DNA of 64,000 bases from Flavobacterium yafengii (GCF_030010375.1 NZ_JASCRY010000001.1:1116001-1180000); one strand, 5' to 3'. Counted from the stretch's first letter, positions 1 to 9,169 are shown. A program made the numbers and translations. The notes: a model not told the origin generated them from the sequence alone.

Positions 1-209
1 ATTTTATAAAGTATTTTGGAAGAGTTTTTTTTATTTATTAGTCTATAATTTTAAATTATCAGTAAATAAAAAATAAAGCATATACAAATGATATATTTTA
101 AACATTCCGTTTAAAGTATTTTTCAAGATTTAATGAGTAGTTATTACAAACGATTTAAGTATTGACGTGATATTTTGACGGGAATTAAAAAATTTAGACA
201 ATATAAAAA

Positions 210-383
210 ATGTATAGTATGAGAATTAGACCTTCTGATTTTGTTTGGGATAAATTAGATAGATTGTTCATTGATGATCAAGAGCCTCTTTTTAATAATA
301 CTTCACGCTTAATAGCAGTGTTTTTTTTGACAATGATATTGATTGGAATTTTATTGATTACTATTGGCAGAAATATTTTGTAA
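210..383 (+). CDS. Small predicted single-pass membrane protein (57 aa)
   Basis: A 57-residue reading frame from ATG at 210 to TAA at 381-383, preceded by an A-rich stretch typical of Flavobacterium translation starts. The first ~32 residues are polar and charged (DFVWDKLDRLF, then DDQEP). Residues ~33-52 form a strongly hydrophobic segment, so it would be a C-terminally anchored membrane protein. An alternative in-frame ATG lies at 219. No family is recognised and no neighbour gives a role. The ordered polar-then-hydrophobic layout argues for a real gene, but the short length keeps this tentative. Confidence 0.5.
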   Translation: MYSMRIRPSDFVWDKLDRLFIDDQEPLFNNTSRLIAVFFLTMILIGILLITIGRNIL

Positions 384-638
384 ATACAATTGCCCTCTCT
401 TTTTTGAGATTTGAAATCTCATTACACAAGTTGTTTGTTAAAATTCAATAATTTTTTTGATGGAATACTTTAGAATTCATTCGGAATGCTTTAGTGTATG
501 TCCTGAAGTGTTTCAATGTTTTTTAGATATAAAGAGGCTCTAAGAAAGATTTTTTTTAGTAATATAAATTATAAGTATTTTTTTTTAAGCTATAGGTTAA
601 AAAGAATTTTATCTGATTTAGTATCATACATTCACATC

Positions 639-646
639 TAGATTTG
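639..646 (+). promoter_or_regulatory. Candidate -7 promoter element
   Basis: TAGATTTG fits the TAnnTTTG -7 consensus of Bacteroidetes exactly. No TTG is seen at the usual -33 distance. It would start a transcript near 650 with a ~110-base leader for the gene at 764. Confidence 0.35.
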
Positions 647-656
647 GGGTACTTCT

Positions 657-734
657 TACCAGACAGCTTACTTGAAAATTTATTTGGGAAATAAATTATA
701 ATTACAATTTAGTTAAGGTAAGCTGTTTTTGGTA
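657..734. repeat. Imperfect inverted repeat in leader
   Basis: TACCAGACAGCTTAC (657-671) is mirrored by GTAAGCTGTTTTTGGTA (718-734). Nine bases pair without mismatch (663-671 with 718-726) and the outer TACC/GGTA also pair. The loop is ~46 bases. Confidence 0.45.
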
Positions 735-763
735 GGATTTTTTAATTAGTATAGCTGAGAAAG

Positions 764-1240
764 ATGAATGTAAATTTTGTAGCAGCAAACAAAACAGAAA
801 ATATCTTAGAAGAAAATTCCTTTTTTATTGCTTTTGAATCGAAAGTGATTTTTAAAAACGACAAGGAAAGAATCAATTTATCTTTGAACCATATTTCAAA
901 TATTAGAATTGTTAAAAATAGAGATTTGACTACTAATATTATTATATCAATATTCTCCGCTTTATTTTATTTAATAGCAATAGTTCCTGTAAATGACAAA
1001 ATTGTATTTCAATTATTGTTTTTAGTTTATGTTTCGATTTTATTTATAATCTTTAGTCGGATAAAAAAATACAATTACAAACTTTTAATAAATAATGGTA
1101 AGTTTGGTTTTAATGAAATTATAATTTCAGAGAACAACCTTTTTTATGCAAAACGTTTTCTTGCTATGTTTAAACCGAACATAGCAAAAACTGATGTTAA
1201 CGATGGAATAATTGTAATTTCATGGTCTTGTTCTAGTTAG
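764..1240 (+). CDS. Hypothetical membrane protein with two adjacent transmembrane segments
   Basis: A 158-residue protein of unrecognised family. Residues ~1-55 are soluble with alternating polar and hydrophobic residues. Two hydrophobic segments follow at ~57-76 and ~82-99, separated by a short loop, and residues ~100-158 return to a beta-like soluble region. A soluble-TM-TM-soluble layout occurs in several small bacterial membrane families with split PH-like domains, but I cannot assign it. The coding strand is convergent with the response regulator at 1267. A possible promoter and a leader inverted repeat lie upstream (639-734). Confidence 0.6.
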   Translation: MNVNFVAANKTENILEENSFFIAFESKVIFKNDKERINLSLNHISNIRIVKNRDLTTNIIISIFSALFYLIAIVPVNDKIVFQLLFLVYVSILFIIFSRIKKYNYKLLINNGKFGFNEIIISENNLFYAKRFLAMFKPNIAKTDVNDGIIVISWSCSS

Positions 1241-1266
1241 TATACAGGTAAATTCGTGTCTTTTTA

Positions 1267-1638
1267 CTATTTATTGTTTGTTAATAAATTAGATTCTATA
1301 ATTTTTTTTAATTCTTTAAAGACAAAAGGTTTTTTAATATAACCTTTGGCTCCTAAATCAATTCCTTTTTTTACATCCTTAAGTTCAACATTTGCACTAA
1401 GTAATAATACCGGAATAATTGAATACTCTGAATTTTGATGCTGTTCCATGAAACCATAGCCGTCGAGTTTAGGCATTGTTATGTCGCATATGATAAGATC
1501 AGGCTTTATTTTTTTGACTTTGTCTAATCCCTTAAGTCCATTTTTAGCCTCATAAACTTCGTATCCTACAAATGATAAAAACTCACTTATAACTTCTCTT
1601 AACTTTATCTCATCATCAATAATTAATAGTTTAGCCAT
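1267..1638 (-). CDS. Single-domain response regulator (CheY-like receiver)
   Basis: A 123-residue stand-alone receiver domain. Visible receiver landmarks are the acidic pair in LLIIDDE (D8, D9), the phospho-acceptor Asp52 in LIICDITMPKLDG, and the conserved lysine in the KKPF motif near residue 104. There is no output domain, so it must act by protein contact or as a phosphorelay intermediate. Its start lies 6 bases after the stop of the large PAS sensor kinase on the same strand, so the two are almost certainly cotranscribed and the kinase is the likely phosphodonor. The downstream target is unknown. Confidence 0.9.
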   Translation of the reverse strand: MAKLLIIDDEIKLREVISEFLSFVGYEVYEAKNGLKGLDKVKKIKPDLIICDITMPKLDGYGFMEQHQNSEYSIIPVLLLSANVELKDVKKGIDLGAKGYIKKPFVFKELKKIIESNLLTNNK

Positions 1639-1643
1639 AGTTA

Positions 1644-4600
1644 TTACAATTTGTGTAATGGAAATTGCAAAGTTACTTTAGTTCCTTTTCCTAACTGACT
1701 TTCTAATTGGACATTTCCTGAATTTTTCGTGGTAAATGTTTTAACAATATAAAGACCTAGACCAGTGCCTTGAATTCCAGTGGTATTGCTTGCTCTAAAA
1801 AAAGTGTTATAGAGTTTTGATTGATCCTCTTCTGGTATTCCAATTCCAAAATCGATAATCTCAATAACAACGGTATCGTCAGTAGTAAAAAGGTTAAAAA
1901 TGATATCTTCACATCCTTTAGAATATTTGAACGCATTATTTAATATGTTGAAAATCGAGTACTCCATTAGTTTTGTATCTGCAAAAACCGTAAAAGAATC
2001 TTTTTCAAAGTAAGTTTGTATTTTTAGATTATTATTTTGATTGCTATAACTATTCTCAATTACATTGATACATAGTTGTTTTAAATCGAATTTTACCGGG
2101 TTAAAGTTCGTTTTACCGGAATCTTCTTTAGAAATAATCAGCACGGCATTCATTAAATCGACAATACGGTCAATTTCTTCTGTAATGGTGTTTACTCGTT
2201 TTTGAAGAAGTGGGGACTTGGCTGAGTTTTGATCGTCAATATAAAGAGCTATTAATTCTGCACTTGTTCGGATTGTAGTCATAGGTGTTCTAAATTCATG
2301 TGAAATAGTCGAAACCAAGTTTATGCGTAGTTCGTTTAATTCTCGTTCTTTTAATAGTGCTTTTTCAATAGCCTCTTCTTCTTTTTTTCGTATTGTTATA
2401 TCTCGAGAACTTGATTGAAAACCAGTTATTTCTCCCTTTTTTTCAGTCAAAGTTGCTTTTGTTTCAAGCCAAATATAATTTCCGTTTCTTGCTTTAAACC
2501 GAGCAATTGTACTATCATCTACTTTTTTAGAAATAAAATCATTAAAACTCTCCTGAAGGTATTTTAAGTCTTCTGGATGGGCTAAATCTAGGGGTGATTT
2601 TCCTAACAATTCTTCAGGAGCGTAATCTAAGAGCTTTTGTATTGATGGTGAAACATATTGGAAAGAAGTGTCTAAATTATGCAAACAAACCAAGTCGACC
2701 GTATTGTCTGCAAGAAGGCGGTACATGTTTCGGGCTTCGTTAAGCTGAATGGTTTTGTTGCGATTGTTCTCTTCGATTAGTAATCTATTTTCACTCTCTA
2801 TTTTTTTTCTTTCGGTAATGTCTATTATCTGGACTATATAATGCTTGATTTTATTCTTATTATTTTTTGCTAAGGAAACGGACATATGTGCCCATACGAT
2901 AGATTTATTTTTATGAATGAACCTTTTTTCTGAACTGAAGTTAGCTATCTTTCCACTGTCTAGTTTTTCTTTATAATCCAAATCAAGAGTCAAGTCTTCA
3001 TAATGGGTGATTTCCTGAAATTTCAGAAATTTCATTTCTTGACTGGAGTAGCCTAGCATTTCACAAAGTCTTTCATTCACTTCTATATAATACCCCTCTA
3101 TATTAACCAAAGCCATTCCTACTGCAGAATTCTCAAAAGCACCTTTAAATTGTTCTTCGCTTTGTTGTAATTGGTCTGTAAGTTTTTTTTCTATTGTGAT
3201 GTCTTGCATTGCTCCAATCATACGAACAGCCTTACCTTCGTCATTCCTGATAATTATTGCTTTATCATTGACATAAGCATAAGTGCCATCTGATTTTAGA
3301 TAGCGGTATTCATCAGACCAATTGTAAATCTCTCCATTTATAGCTTCTTCAATAGCTTCAAAATAGGCTTTCCTATCTTCTGGGTGAACAAAAGCCTCGC
3401 ATTCTTCACCAGTTACAATGTTATTCTCAAATTGATGACCAAAAAGGGAAGAATAACTTTCTCCAACAAATATTTCATCTGTAATCATGTTCCAATCCCA
3501 AATCGCATCAGATGTTGCCTTACTGGAATACGTAAAACGTTCATTGCTAATTTTTAAGGAATCTTCTGCATTTTTTTGGGCCGTTATATCGTTGAAAGAA
3601 CATATTACATACAGCAATTCACCATAATCGCCGAATACAGGTATAGCATCAACCAATAACCAAACTAAATCATTAAATATAGGACGATAAACACCCATGA
3701 TTATATTATTTATTGGTTTTAATTTTTGGATAGCTTGAGGTACTGGATGTTCCTCAGATGTGAAGTTTGTACCATCTAGATGGATTACTTTCCAAGTATC
3801 ATCAAAAGAGGTTTTCCCAAGAAGCTGATCCTCGGTGAGGCCTAACATTTCACAAGCAGCTTTGTTGTTTTCTAATATTTCTGATTGTGGTCCCTGAACT
3901 AAAATTCCAACAGCCACATTTTGAATGACACTATCGGTAAGTTGTCTGTTTTTAAGAATTTCTTCTTGAATTCTCTTGCTTTTAGTAATATCAACTCCAA
4001 AACCTACCATCATTTCAAGAGTTGAATCTTCACGAAAAACTGGAGTAAATTTTCGAGTGTGATATGTTTTTTTGCCATCCGTACGTTCAATTGTATCTTC
4101 CCATTCAATTAGGCTTTTAGATTCTAATGCTTGTAAAAACTTGAGGCGTCTACTTTTTGCAAATGAATCATCTCTACCTGTATGTTCTGCATATTCAAAA
4201 TCGGTTTTTCCAATAATGAATTTTCGCAGTTCATCATTTTTAATGGCCGCTGGATTTAAATACGTATATCTGTAGTTGCTGTCAAAAACGGCGACATCTG
4301 TTGGAAGCCTGTCTAATATTTTTTCATAGAATTCTTTTTGGAGTATAATTTTTTGTTGTGCTTCAATATATTTGGTTATGTCTCTGCAATTTCCTATATA
4401 TTTTTTTTCCCCTCCTTTAATTGATAACTTTATACTTGTAGCATGCCAAACATAATGCCCGTCTTTGTGTAAAACCCTGTAAGTCATTTCATTTTTAATC
4501 GCTCCTAAATCTATTGTTTTAAAAAAGGCAATGCACATTTCCACATCATCCGGATGTAACATTAAAATATTTTTTTTGCCTATAACTTCATTTGGTTGGT

Positions 4601-5210
4601 GTCCTAAATAAAATTCCCAATTTTTTGAAACAAATGTGATTATTCCATCTTGATTAAGCTCGTATAAAATTTCTTTCGAATTATCAATAAAAGATTGAAA
4701 TTGATTTTCTTTTTCTTTCATTTTATTTTGTAGCTCTTCCTTTTGAATATGCAATTTCAATAAAGACTGAATTTGTAATACAGCGTTGTTTAGGGCCTTT
4801 AATTGTATTGGAGAGAGCTTTTTAGGTTTCGAATCCATTATGCAAAAAGTTCCTACAACTAAGTTTTTATTGATGCAAATGGGAAGTCCTACAAAAAAAT
4901 CTAAGTGAGTGCCTAATGAATTTAAATGGTCTGATGGATTACAAATACTTTTATTAATACCTGAAATTATACTGATTTTATTTTCTCGAATAATATTCTC
5001 ATTAAACTCTACTATGTCATGTGGTACGGTTATAAAATTTACTCCTATTTTTGCCTTAACTGTTAGTCCAACTGTGTCATTAAATGAGATAAAAGCATAT
5101 GGTACTTCGCATATTTCAGAAACAAATAATAGAATGTTATTGAATTCTTGTTGAAGATCCATGTTATCAAATAATTTCCTTATTTTTTTTTTATTCTGTA
5201 ATAAAGGCAT
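1644..5210 (-). CDS. Multi-PAS sensor histidine kinase with N-terminal GAF domain
   Basis: A 1188-residue kinase without obvious transmembrane segments, so probably cytoplasmic. Domains in order: GAF-like region (~20-155), six PAS modules (~168-282, 291-412, 423-545, 552-674, 682-802, 826-942; most end in a PAC-type DIT motif), HisKA dimerisation domain with the phospho-acceptor His971 in STISHEFRTPM, and a C-terminal HATPase domain (~1070-1186) with the N box (NILNNAFKYS), G1 (DFGIGIPEED) and G2 (GTGLGLYIV). It would autophosphorylate on His971 and pass phosphate to the receiver encoded 6 bases downstream. The ligands of the PAS and GAF domains cannot be read from sequence. Confidence 0.93.
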   Translation of the reverse strand: MPLLQNKKKIRKLFDNMDLQQEFNNILLFVSEICEVPYAFISFNDTVGLTVKAKIGVNFITVPHDIVEFNENIIRENKISIISGINKSICNPSDHLNSLGTHLDFFVGLPICINKNLVVGTFCIMDSKPKKLSPIQLKALNNAVLQIQSLLKLHIQKEELQNKMKEKENQFQSFIDNSKEILYELNQDGIITFVSKNWEFYLGHQPNEVIGKKNILMLHPDDVEMCIAFFKTIDLGAIKNEMTYRVLHKDGHYVWHATSIKLSIKGGEKKYIGNCRDITKYIEAQQKIILQKEFYEKILDRLPTDVAVFDSNYRYTYLNPAAIKNDELRKFIIGKTDFEYAEHTGRDDSFAKSRRLKFLQALESKSLIEWEDTIERTDGKKTYHTRKFTPVFREDSTLEMMVGFGVDITKSKRIQEEILKNRQLTDSVIQNVAVGILVQGPQSEILENNKAACEMLGLTEDQLLGKTSFDDTWKVIHLDGTNFTSEEHPVPQAIQKLKPINNIIMGVYRPIFNDLVWLLVDAIPVFGDYGELLYVICSFNDITAQKNAEDSLKISNERFTYSSKATSDAIWDWNMITDEIFVGESYSSLFGHQFENNIVTGEECEAFVHPEDRKAYFEAIEEAINGEIYNWSDEYRYLKSDGTYAYVNDKAIIIRNDEGKAVRMIGAMQDITIEKKLTDQLQQSEEQFKGAFENSAVGMALVNIEGYYIEVNERLCEMLGYSSQEMKFLKFQEITHYEDLTLDLDYKEKLDSGKIANFSSEKRFIHKNKSIVWAHMSVSLAKNNKNKIKHYIVQIIDITERKKIESENRLLIEENNRNKTIQLNEARNMYRLLADNTVDLVCLHNLDTSFQYVSPSIQKLLDYAPEELLGKSPLDLAHPEDLKYLQESFNDFISKKVDDSTIARFKARNGNYIWLETKATLTEKKGEITGFQSSSRDITIRKKEEEAIEKALLKERELNELRINLVSTISHEFRTPMTTIRTSAELIALYIDDQNSAKSPLLQKRVNTITEEIDRIVDLMNAVLIISKEDSGKTNFNPVKFDLKQLCINVIENSYSNQNNNLKIQTYFEKDSFTVFADTKLMEYSIFNILNNAFKYSKGCEDIIFNLFTTDDTVVIEIIDFGIGIPEEDQSKLYNTFFRASNTTGIQGTGLGLYIVKTFTTKNSGNVQLESQLGKGTKVTLQFPLHKL

Positions 5211-5512
5211 AGGTTTTTAAGTAATTGATTATGCTGCAATAAATTGCAATTTTGATTGGGTTATTAAATACAAAATAACGCTTATTTTGTCATAAATAAA
5301 AGTTTGTAAAAAATTAATGAATTCTTCTAGATAAATTCCTCTGTAAGAAGAAGATATTTTATTATTTATAAATGAGTAGGTTTGTTTCTTTTCGATTATC
5401 GAATGGGATGATTGAGTTGTTTTTACTACAGTTAATTTTATTGATACTTCCGATAATTAGTCAAACTAAACTTTGTAACTTTGACCTTTTATAACTTTGA
5501 CCCCAACTAAAA
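5211..5512. other. Divergent intergenic region between sensor kinase and dnaG
   Basis: No gene seen. It contains a hairpin (ACAAAATAA at 5270-5278 with TTATTTTGT at 5282-5290, loop CGC) and, next to dnaG, two direct copies of TAACTTTGACC described separately. No clear promoter for the leftward kinase gene was recognised. Confidence 0.5.
5476..5502 (+). promoter_or_regulatory. Tandem TAACTTTGACC promoter elements upstream of dnaG
   Basis: The 11-mer TAACTTTGACC occurs at 5476-5486 and again at 5492-5502, exactly 16 bases apart. Each contains a perfect TAnnTTTG -7 element. A TTG at 5473-5475 sits 16 bases before the second element and could act as its -33. Initiation from the second copy would leave a leader of only about 10 bases before the TTG start of dnaG. 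Confidence 0.5.
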
Positions 5513-7489
5513 TTGATTTCAAAAGCCACTGTTGATACTGTTTTCGAAACTGCCCGAGTAGAGGAGGTTATCGGTGATTTTGTGCTGTTGAAACGTGCAG
5601 GAAGTAATTTTAAAGGGCTAAGCCCGTTTTCTGAAGAACGTTCTCCATCGTTCATGGTTTCTCCTGCGAAAGGAATTTGGAAAGATTTTAGTTCCGGAAA
5701 AGGTGGTAACTCTGTGGCTTTCTTGATGGAACACGAAAAGTTTACGTATCCGGAAGCCATTCGCTATTTAGCTAAAAAATACAATATCGAAATTGAAGAA
5801 ACCGAGCAAACGGATGAAGAGAAAGCCAATACTGATGTTAGAGAAAGTATGTATTTGGTTTCGGAATTTGCAAAAACCTATTTTCATGATACACTTTTAA
5901 ACTCTGAAGAAGGTAAAGCTATTGGCTATTCTTATTTTAAAGAACGTGGTTTTACCAATGAAACTATAAAGAAATTTGAATTGGGTTATTCCCCGGAAGC
6001 TTGGGATGCTTTTACTAAGGAAGCATTAGGTAAAGGATATAAATTAGAATTCCTGGAAAGTACAGGACTCACAATTCCTAGAGATGACAGGCCTTTCGAC
6101 CGGTTCAAAAGTCGTGTGATGTTCCCGATACAAAGTATGTCAGGAAGAGTTCTTGGTTTTGGAGGAAGGATTCTTACCAATGATAAAAAAGCGGCAAAAT
6201 ACCTGAATTCACCCGAAAGTGAAATTTACCATAAAAGTAAAGTGTTGTATGGTATTTTTCAAGCCAAACAATCAATCGCGAAATTGAATAATTGTTATTT
6301 AGTCGAAGGATATACGGATGTAATTCAGTTCAACCAATCTGGAATTGAAAATGTTGTCGCTTCTTCAGGAACAGCTTTGACGCCAGATCAAATTCGATTA
6401 GTAAATAGATTAACAAAGAATATTACCGTTCTTTTTGACGGAGATGCGGCCGGTTTGCGTGCTTCCATTCGAGGAATCGATTTGATTCTTGAAGAAGGAA
6501 TGAATGTAAAAGTATGCACATTTCCTGACGGAGAAGACCCGGATAGTTTTGCCAAAAAAACGTCTTATGATGATTTAGTTTTATACCTCGAAAATAATGC
6601 TAAAGATTTCATTCAGTTCAAAGCATCGCTTTTGATGAATGAAGCCAAGAATGATCCGATAAAAAAAGCAGATCTTATTCGGGATATGGTAGTCAGTATT
6701 TCAAAAATTCCGGATAGAATTCAACGTGAAATTTATATTCAGGAATGTTCGCGAATTATGGATATTTCGGAACAAGTACTAGTAAGTACCTTAGCGCAAT
6801 TGGTACAAAAAGATGTTGTTGAAGTTGGAAAAAAGCAGAAACAAGAGCAAAAAGCTTTTGAAGTTGTGAAAAATGAAAATCCTGTTGATGCAGAGAAAGT
6901 AGATACTTTGGGTATTGTAGAATGTGAAATTATAAACATACTTTTATCATACGGAAATGTTTCTGAAAAATTTGAAGGGGTTTTGATTGGAACTAACCCT
7001 GAAGGCGAAGTTGGTGAAGTAGTTGTAAAGAAAGAAAGAAAGGTTTATGAAGAAATATATTTAAGTCTACAGGAGGATGAAATAGAATTTGCAACTGGTT
7101 TGTTTAAAGAAATATATAATGATTTAATAAGTGTTTATTTGCAAAATGATGATTTTAATTTAGAGAGATATCTAATGCATTTGAAACCGGAATTTGCTCA
7201 AATAATTACAGATATTGTGATGAATAATGAGAAATATGTATTGCATAATTGGGAAGGACAAAATATTTTTCCGAAAACTAAATTAGAACAATTGAATCAA
7301 AATGTAACAGATAATTTATTTACGTTAAGATGGTATTTGATTAGTCAATTTATAGAAAATGCTAAGAACTCAGTTTCAAAAGAATCTGAAATAGATAATA
7401 GTGAGGTAATAGCTGAAATAATGGATTATATTAAACTTAAAACAAAGTTTTCTTATAAAACTGGTAGAGTAGTAGTGAGATATCATTAA
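5513..7489 (+). CDS. dnaG: DNA primase DnaG lacking zinc ligands
   Basis: A 658-residue primase that makes RNA primers for replication. Order: N-terminal CHC2-type domain (~1-100), catalytic core with TOPRIM motifs (E265 in YLVEGYTDV, D309/D311 in VLFDGDAAG), and a divergent C-terminal region (~430-658) where the DnaB-binding domain should lie. The start must be TTG (TTG-ATT-TCA gives MISKATVDTV); no suitable ATG is near and conserved sequence begins at once. All four CHC2 zinc-binding positions are replaced: Ser37 and Ser40 (in GLSPFS) and Asp58 and Ser61 (in WKDFSSG), with the normal spacing kept. The domain is therefore probably metal-free. The gene is monocistronic, with a strong hairpin after its stop. 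Confidence 0.95.
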   Translation: MISKATVDTVFETARVEEVIGDFVLLKRAGSNFKGLSPFSEERSPSFMVSPAKGIWKDFSSGKGGNSVAFLMEHEKFTYPEAIRYLAKKYNIEIEETEQTDEEKANTDVRESMYLVSEFAKTYFHDTLLNSEEGKAIGYSYFKERGFTNETIKKFELGYSPEAWDAFTKEALGKGYKLEFLESTGLTIPRDDRPFDRFKSRVMFPIQSMSGRVLGFGGRILTNDKKAAKYLNSPESEIYHKSKVLYGIFQAKQSIAKLNNCYLVEGYTDVIQFNQSGIENVVASSGTALTPDQIRLVNRLTKNITVLFDGDAAGLRASIRGIDLILEEGMNVKVCTFPDGEDPDSFAKKTSYDDLVLYLENNAKDFIQFKASLLMNEAKNDPIKKADLIRDMVVSISKIPDRIQREIYIQECSRIMDISEQVLVSTLAQLVQKDVVEVGKKQKQEQKAFEVVKNENPVDAEKVDTLGIVECEIINILLSYGNVSEKFEGVLIGTNPEGEVGEVVVKKERKVYEEIYLSLQEDEIEFATGLFKEIYNDLISVYLQNDDFNLERYLMHLKPEFAQIITDIVMNNEKYVLHNWEGQNIFPKTKLEQLNQNVTDNLFTLRWYLISQFIENAKNSVSKESEIDNSEVIAEIMDYIKLKTKFSYKTGRVVVRYH

Positions 7490-7493
7490 AAAA

Positions 7494-7530
7494 CTCTGTA
7501 TCATCTGAAGCTAATTCAGATAATACAGAG
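7494..7530. terminator. Hairpin after dnaG
   Basis: A 16-bp stem with one mismatch (7494-7509 with 7515-7530) and loop GCTAA, starting 5 bases after the dnaG stop and followed by CCTTTGTTT. Probable terminator. Confidence 0.7.
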
Positions 7531-7607
7531 CCTTTGTTTATGGTTATGGATTATAATATATTAATCCATTCTTTTTCAAAAAAACTAGGGAGAGTTATGT
7601 CGCGGTA

Positions 7608-8237
7608 CTAAACTATCTCTAAAGTTTTTGCTTTGTTTACCAAGTCAACTAAATTAGTAACATTTAGTTTTGTAAGTAGTCGTAATTTGTACGTACTAAT
7701 TGTTTTTTCGTTTAGTTTTAGAATATCAGCTATTTCATGATTTTTCTTCCCGTCACTTAGATAGCGTAAAACTTCTACTTCACGATTAGAAAGCTTACGA
7801 TATAAGCGTTCGCTCTTACTTTGTTTTGCAATTAATGCTAGATTTTTCTTTACGGTTTCGTTTATAATTATCTTTCCTTGGTGGACTTTGATAATTGAAA
7901 TTCCTAAAGTTTCTAGTTTTTCTTTTTTGTGGATAAACCCTGAAACTCCCGCTTTAATAGCATTGGGCGCATAAATTTGTTCTGAAAGACCACTGAAGAT
8001 GATAATTTTAGTTTTTGGAAAATTTTTTAAGACTGCTTTAACCTCAAAAATACTGGAAAGGCCTTCCAGCTCCAAATCTAAAACTAAGACATCAATCTCT
8101 TTAGTTAAAAGTATATCCCGTACCATCAAAAAATTACCAACATTGGCAACTATTGATATGTCTGCATTATCTTTAAAGTAAGATTTTACTCCAAAATGCA
8201 CAACAGGATAATTATCGGCTATACATACTTTAATCAT
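7608..8237 (-). CDS. NarL/FixJ-type response regulator
   Basis: A 209-residue two-domain regulator. The N-terminal receiver spans ~1-120, with Asp54 in VLVLDLELEG as phospho-acceptor and a lysine in the FIHKKEKLETL stretch. The C-terminal LuxR-type HTH spans ~145-209 (LSNREVEVLRYLSDGKKNHEIA, recognition helix around EKTISTYKLRLLTKL). It should bind DNA when phosphorylated. No kinase is adjacent; the PAS kinase at 1644-5210 is nearby but already has its own receiver partner, so this one is an orphan here. The second acidic residue of the receiver site is present (AD at residues 7-8). Confidence 0.9.
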   Translation of the reverse strand: MIKVCIADNYPVVHFGVKSYFKDNADISIVANVGNFLMVRDILLTKEIDVLVLDLELEGLSSIFEVKAVLKNFPKTKIIIFSGLSEQIYAPNAIKAGVSGFIHKKEKLETLGISIIKVHQGKIIINETVKKNLALIAKQSKSERLYRKLSNREVEVLRYLSDGKKNHEIADILKLNEKTISTYKLRLLTKLNVTNLVDLVNKAKTLEIV

Positions 8238-8331
8238 GATTTTAAATTTTTAGAATTATTTGTAATTGGAAATGTAAAATTAATAAATAAATTCTGTAAT
8301 TAATTGTAAATCAATATAAAATGTGACTTCT

Positions 8332-9132
8332 TTATTCTTTTGGGATAAAACAAACAGGAATTGCTATCATTTTATGTTGATTGATAGTATTTAATCGCTT
8401 ATAAATTTCGAAAACAATCTTTTCTCTTCCTGAAAAAGCATCCGAAGATTGTCCAGCTTCATCTTGGGTCATTGCCCATTCCAGTTCGTCATAACTAGCT
8501 CCTAGTTGATCTTCATCGGTTCTCTCGTCACCAAATAATCCATCAGTAGGTGATGCATTTAAAATGGAATCCGGGACTTTTAAATAACTTCCTAAAAGAA
8601 AGACTTCTGACTTCATTAAATCGGCAATAGGACTCAAATCTACTCCGCCATCACCATATTTTGTATAGAAACCAACTCCAAAATCTTCTACTTTATTTCC
8701 GGTTCCGGCAACTAATAAACAATGAATGCCAGCAAAGTAGTAAAGCGTTGTCATTCTTAAGCGTGCTCTAGTATTGGCAAGTGATAAATGAAGTCTAGCT
8801 GTATCTGAAACATCTGGAACTGCTGTCTTGAAAGTTTCAAAAACAGAGGTCAAATCAGCTTCAATACTGGACACATTATGGAATCTTTTTTTTAATTGTT
8901 CAATATGCTCCCGTCCACGAGTTACATGACTTTGTGCTTGATGGATGGGCATTTCAACACATAAAACTTTTAATCCTGTTTGTGCACATAATGTTGAAGT
9001 AACTGCCGAATCTACTCCTCCGGAAACCCCGATTACAAAACCATTTACTTTTGCGTTTTCCGCATATGTTTTTAGCCAATTTACGATATGGGCATTTACT
9101 TTTTCAACGTGTAATGTGCTTTTTTTAGTCAT
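8332..9132 (-). CDS. nadE: NAD+ synthetase
   Basis: A 266-residue N-type ATP pyrophosphatase that amidates deamido-NAD in the last step of NAD synthesis. The PP-loop SGGVDS is at residues 37-42, and later family motifs are visible (NTRARLRMTTLYYFA, GTGNKVEDFGVGFYTKYGDGG). The glutaminase domain of longer NadE proteins is absent, so it is probably ammonia-dependent. It is divergent from gldB across a ~100-base region. Confidence 0.95.
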   Translation of the reverse strand: MTKKSTLHVEKVNAHIVNWLKTYAENAKVNGFVIGVSGGVDSAVTSTLCAQTGLKVLCVEMPIHQAQSHVTRGREHIEQLKKRFHNVSSIEADLTSVFETFKTAVPDVSDTARLHLSLANTRARLRMTTLYYFAGIHCLLVAGTGNKVEDFGVGFYTKYGDGGVDLSPIADLMKSEVFLLGSYLKVPDSILNASPTDGLFGDERTDEDQLGASYDELEWAMTQDEAGQSSDAFSGREKIVFEIYKRLNTINQHKMIAIPVCFIPKE

Positions 9133-9161
9133 AATAGTTTACGTTTTAAAAATCAGGAATG

Positions 9162-9169
9162 TATATTTG
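9162..9169 (+). promoter_or_regulatory. Candidate -7 element for gldBC
   Basis: TATATTTG is an exact TAnnTTTG match in the nadE/gldB divergent region, ~63 bases before the gldB ATG. No clear -33 TTG is present. Confidence 0.45.

Larger units (their letters stand above)
384..763. other. Intergenic stretch with leader of the next gene
   Basis: No convincing reading frame. It holds a short palindrome at 406-420, a match to the Bacteroidetes -7 element (TAGATTTG, 639-646), and an imperfect inverted repeat (657-671 with 718-734) lying between that element and the next start codon. Confidence 0.5.

Noticed and set aside
5461..5760. A 99-codon minus-strand frame over the start of dnaG
   Set aside because: It is antisense to the conserved N-terminal primase domain and would cover the dnaG promoter elements.
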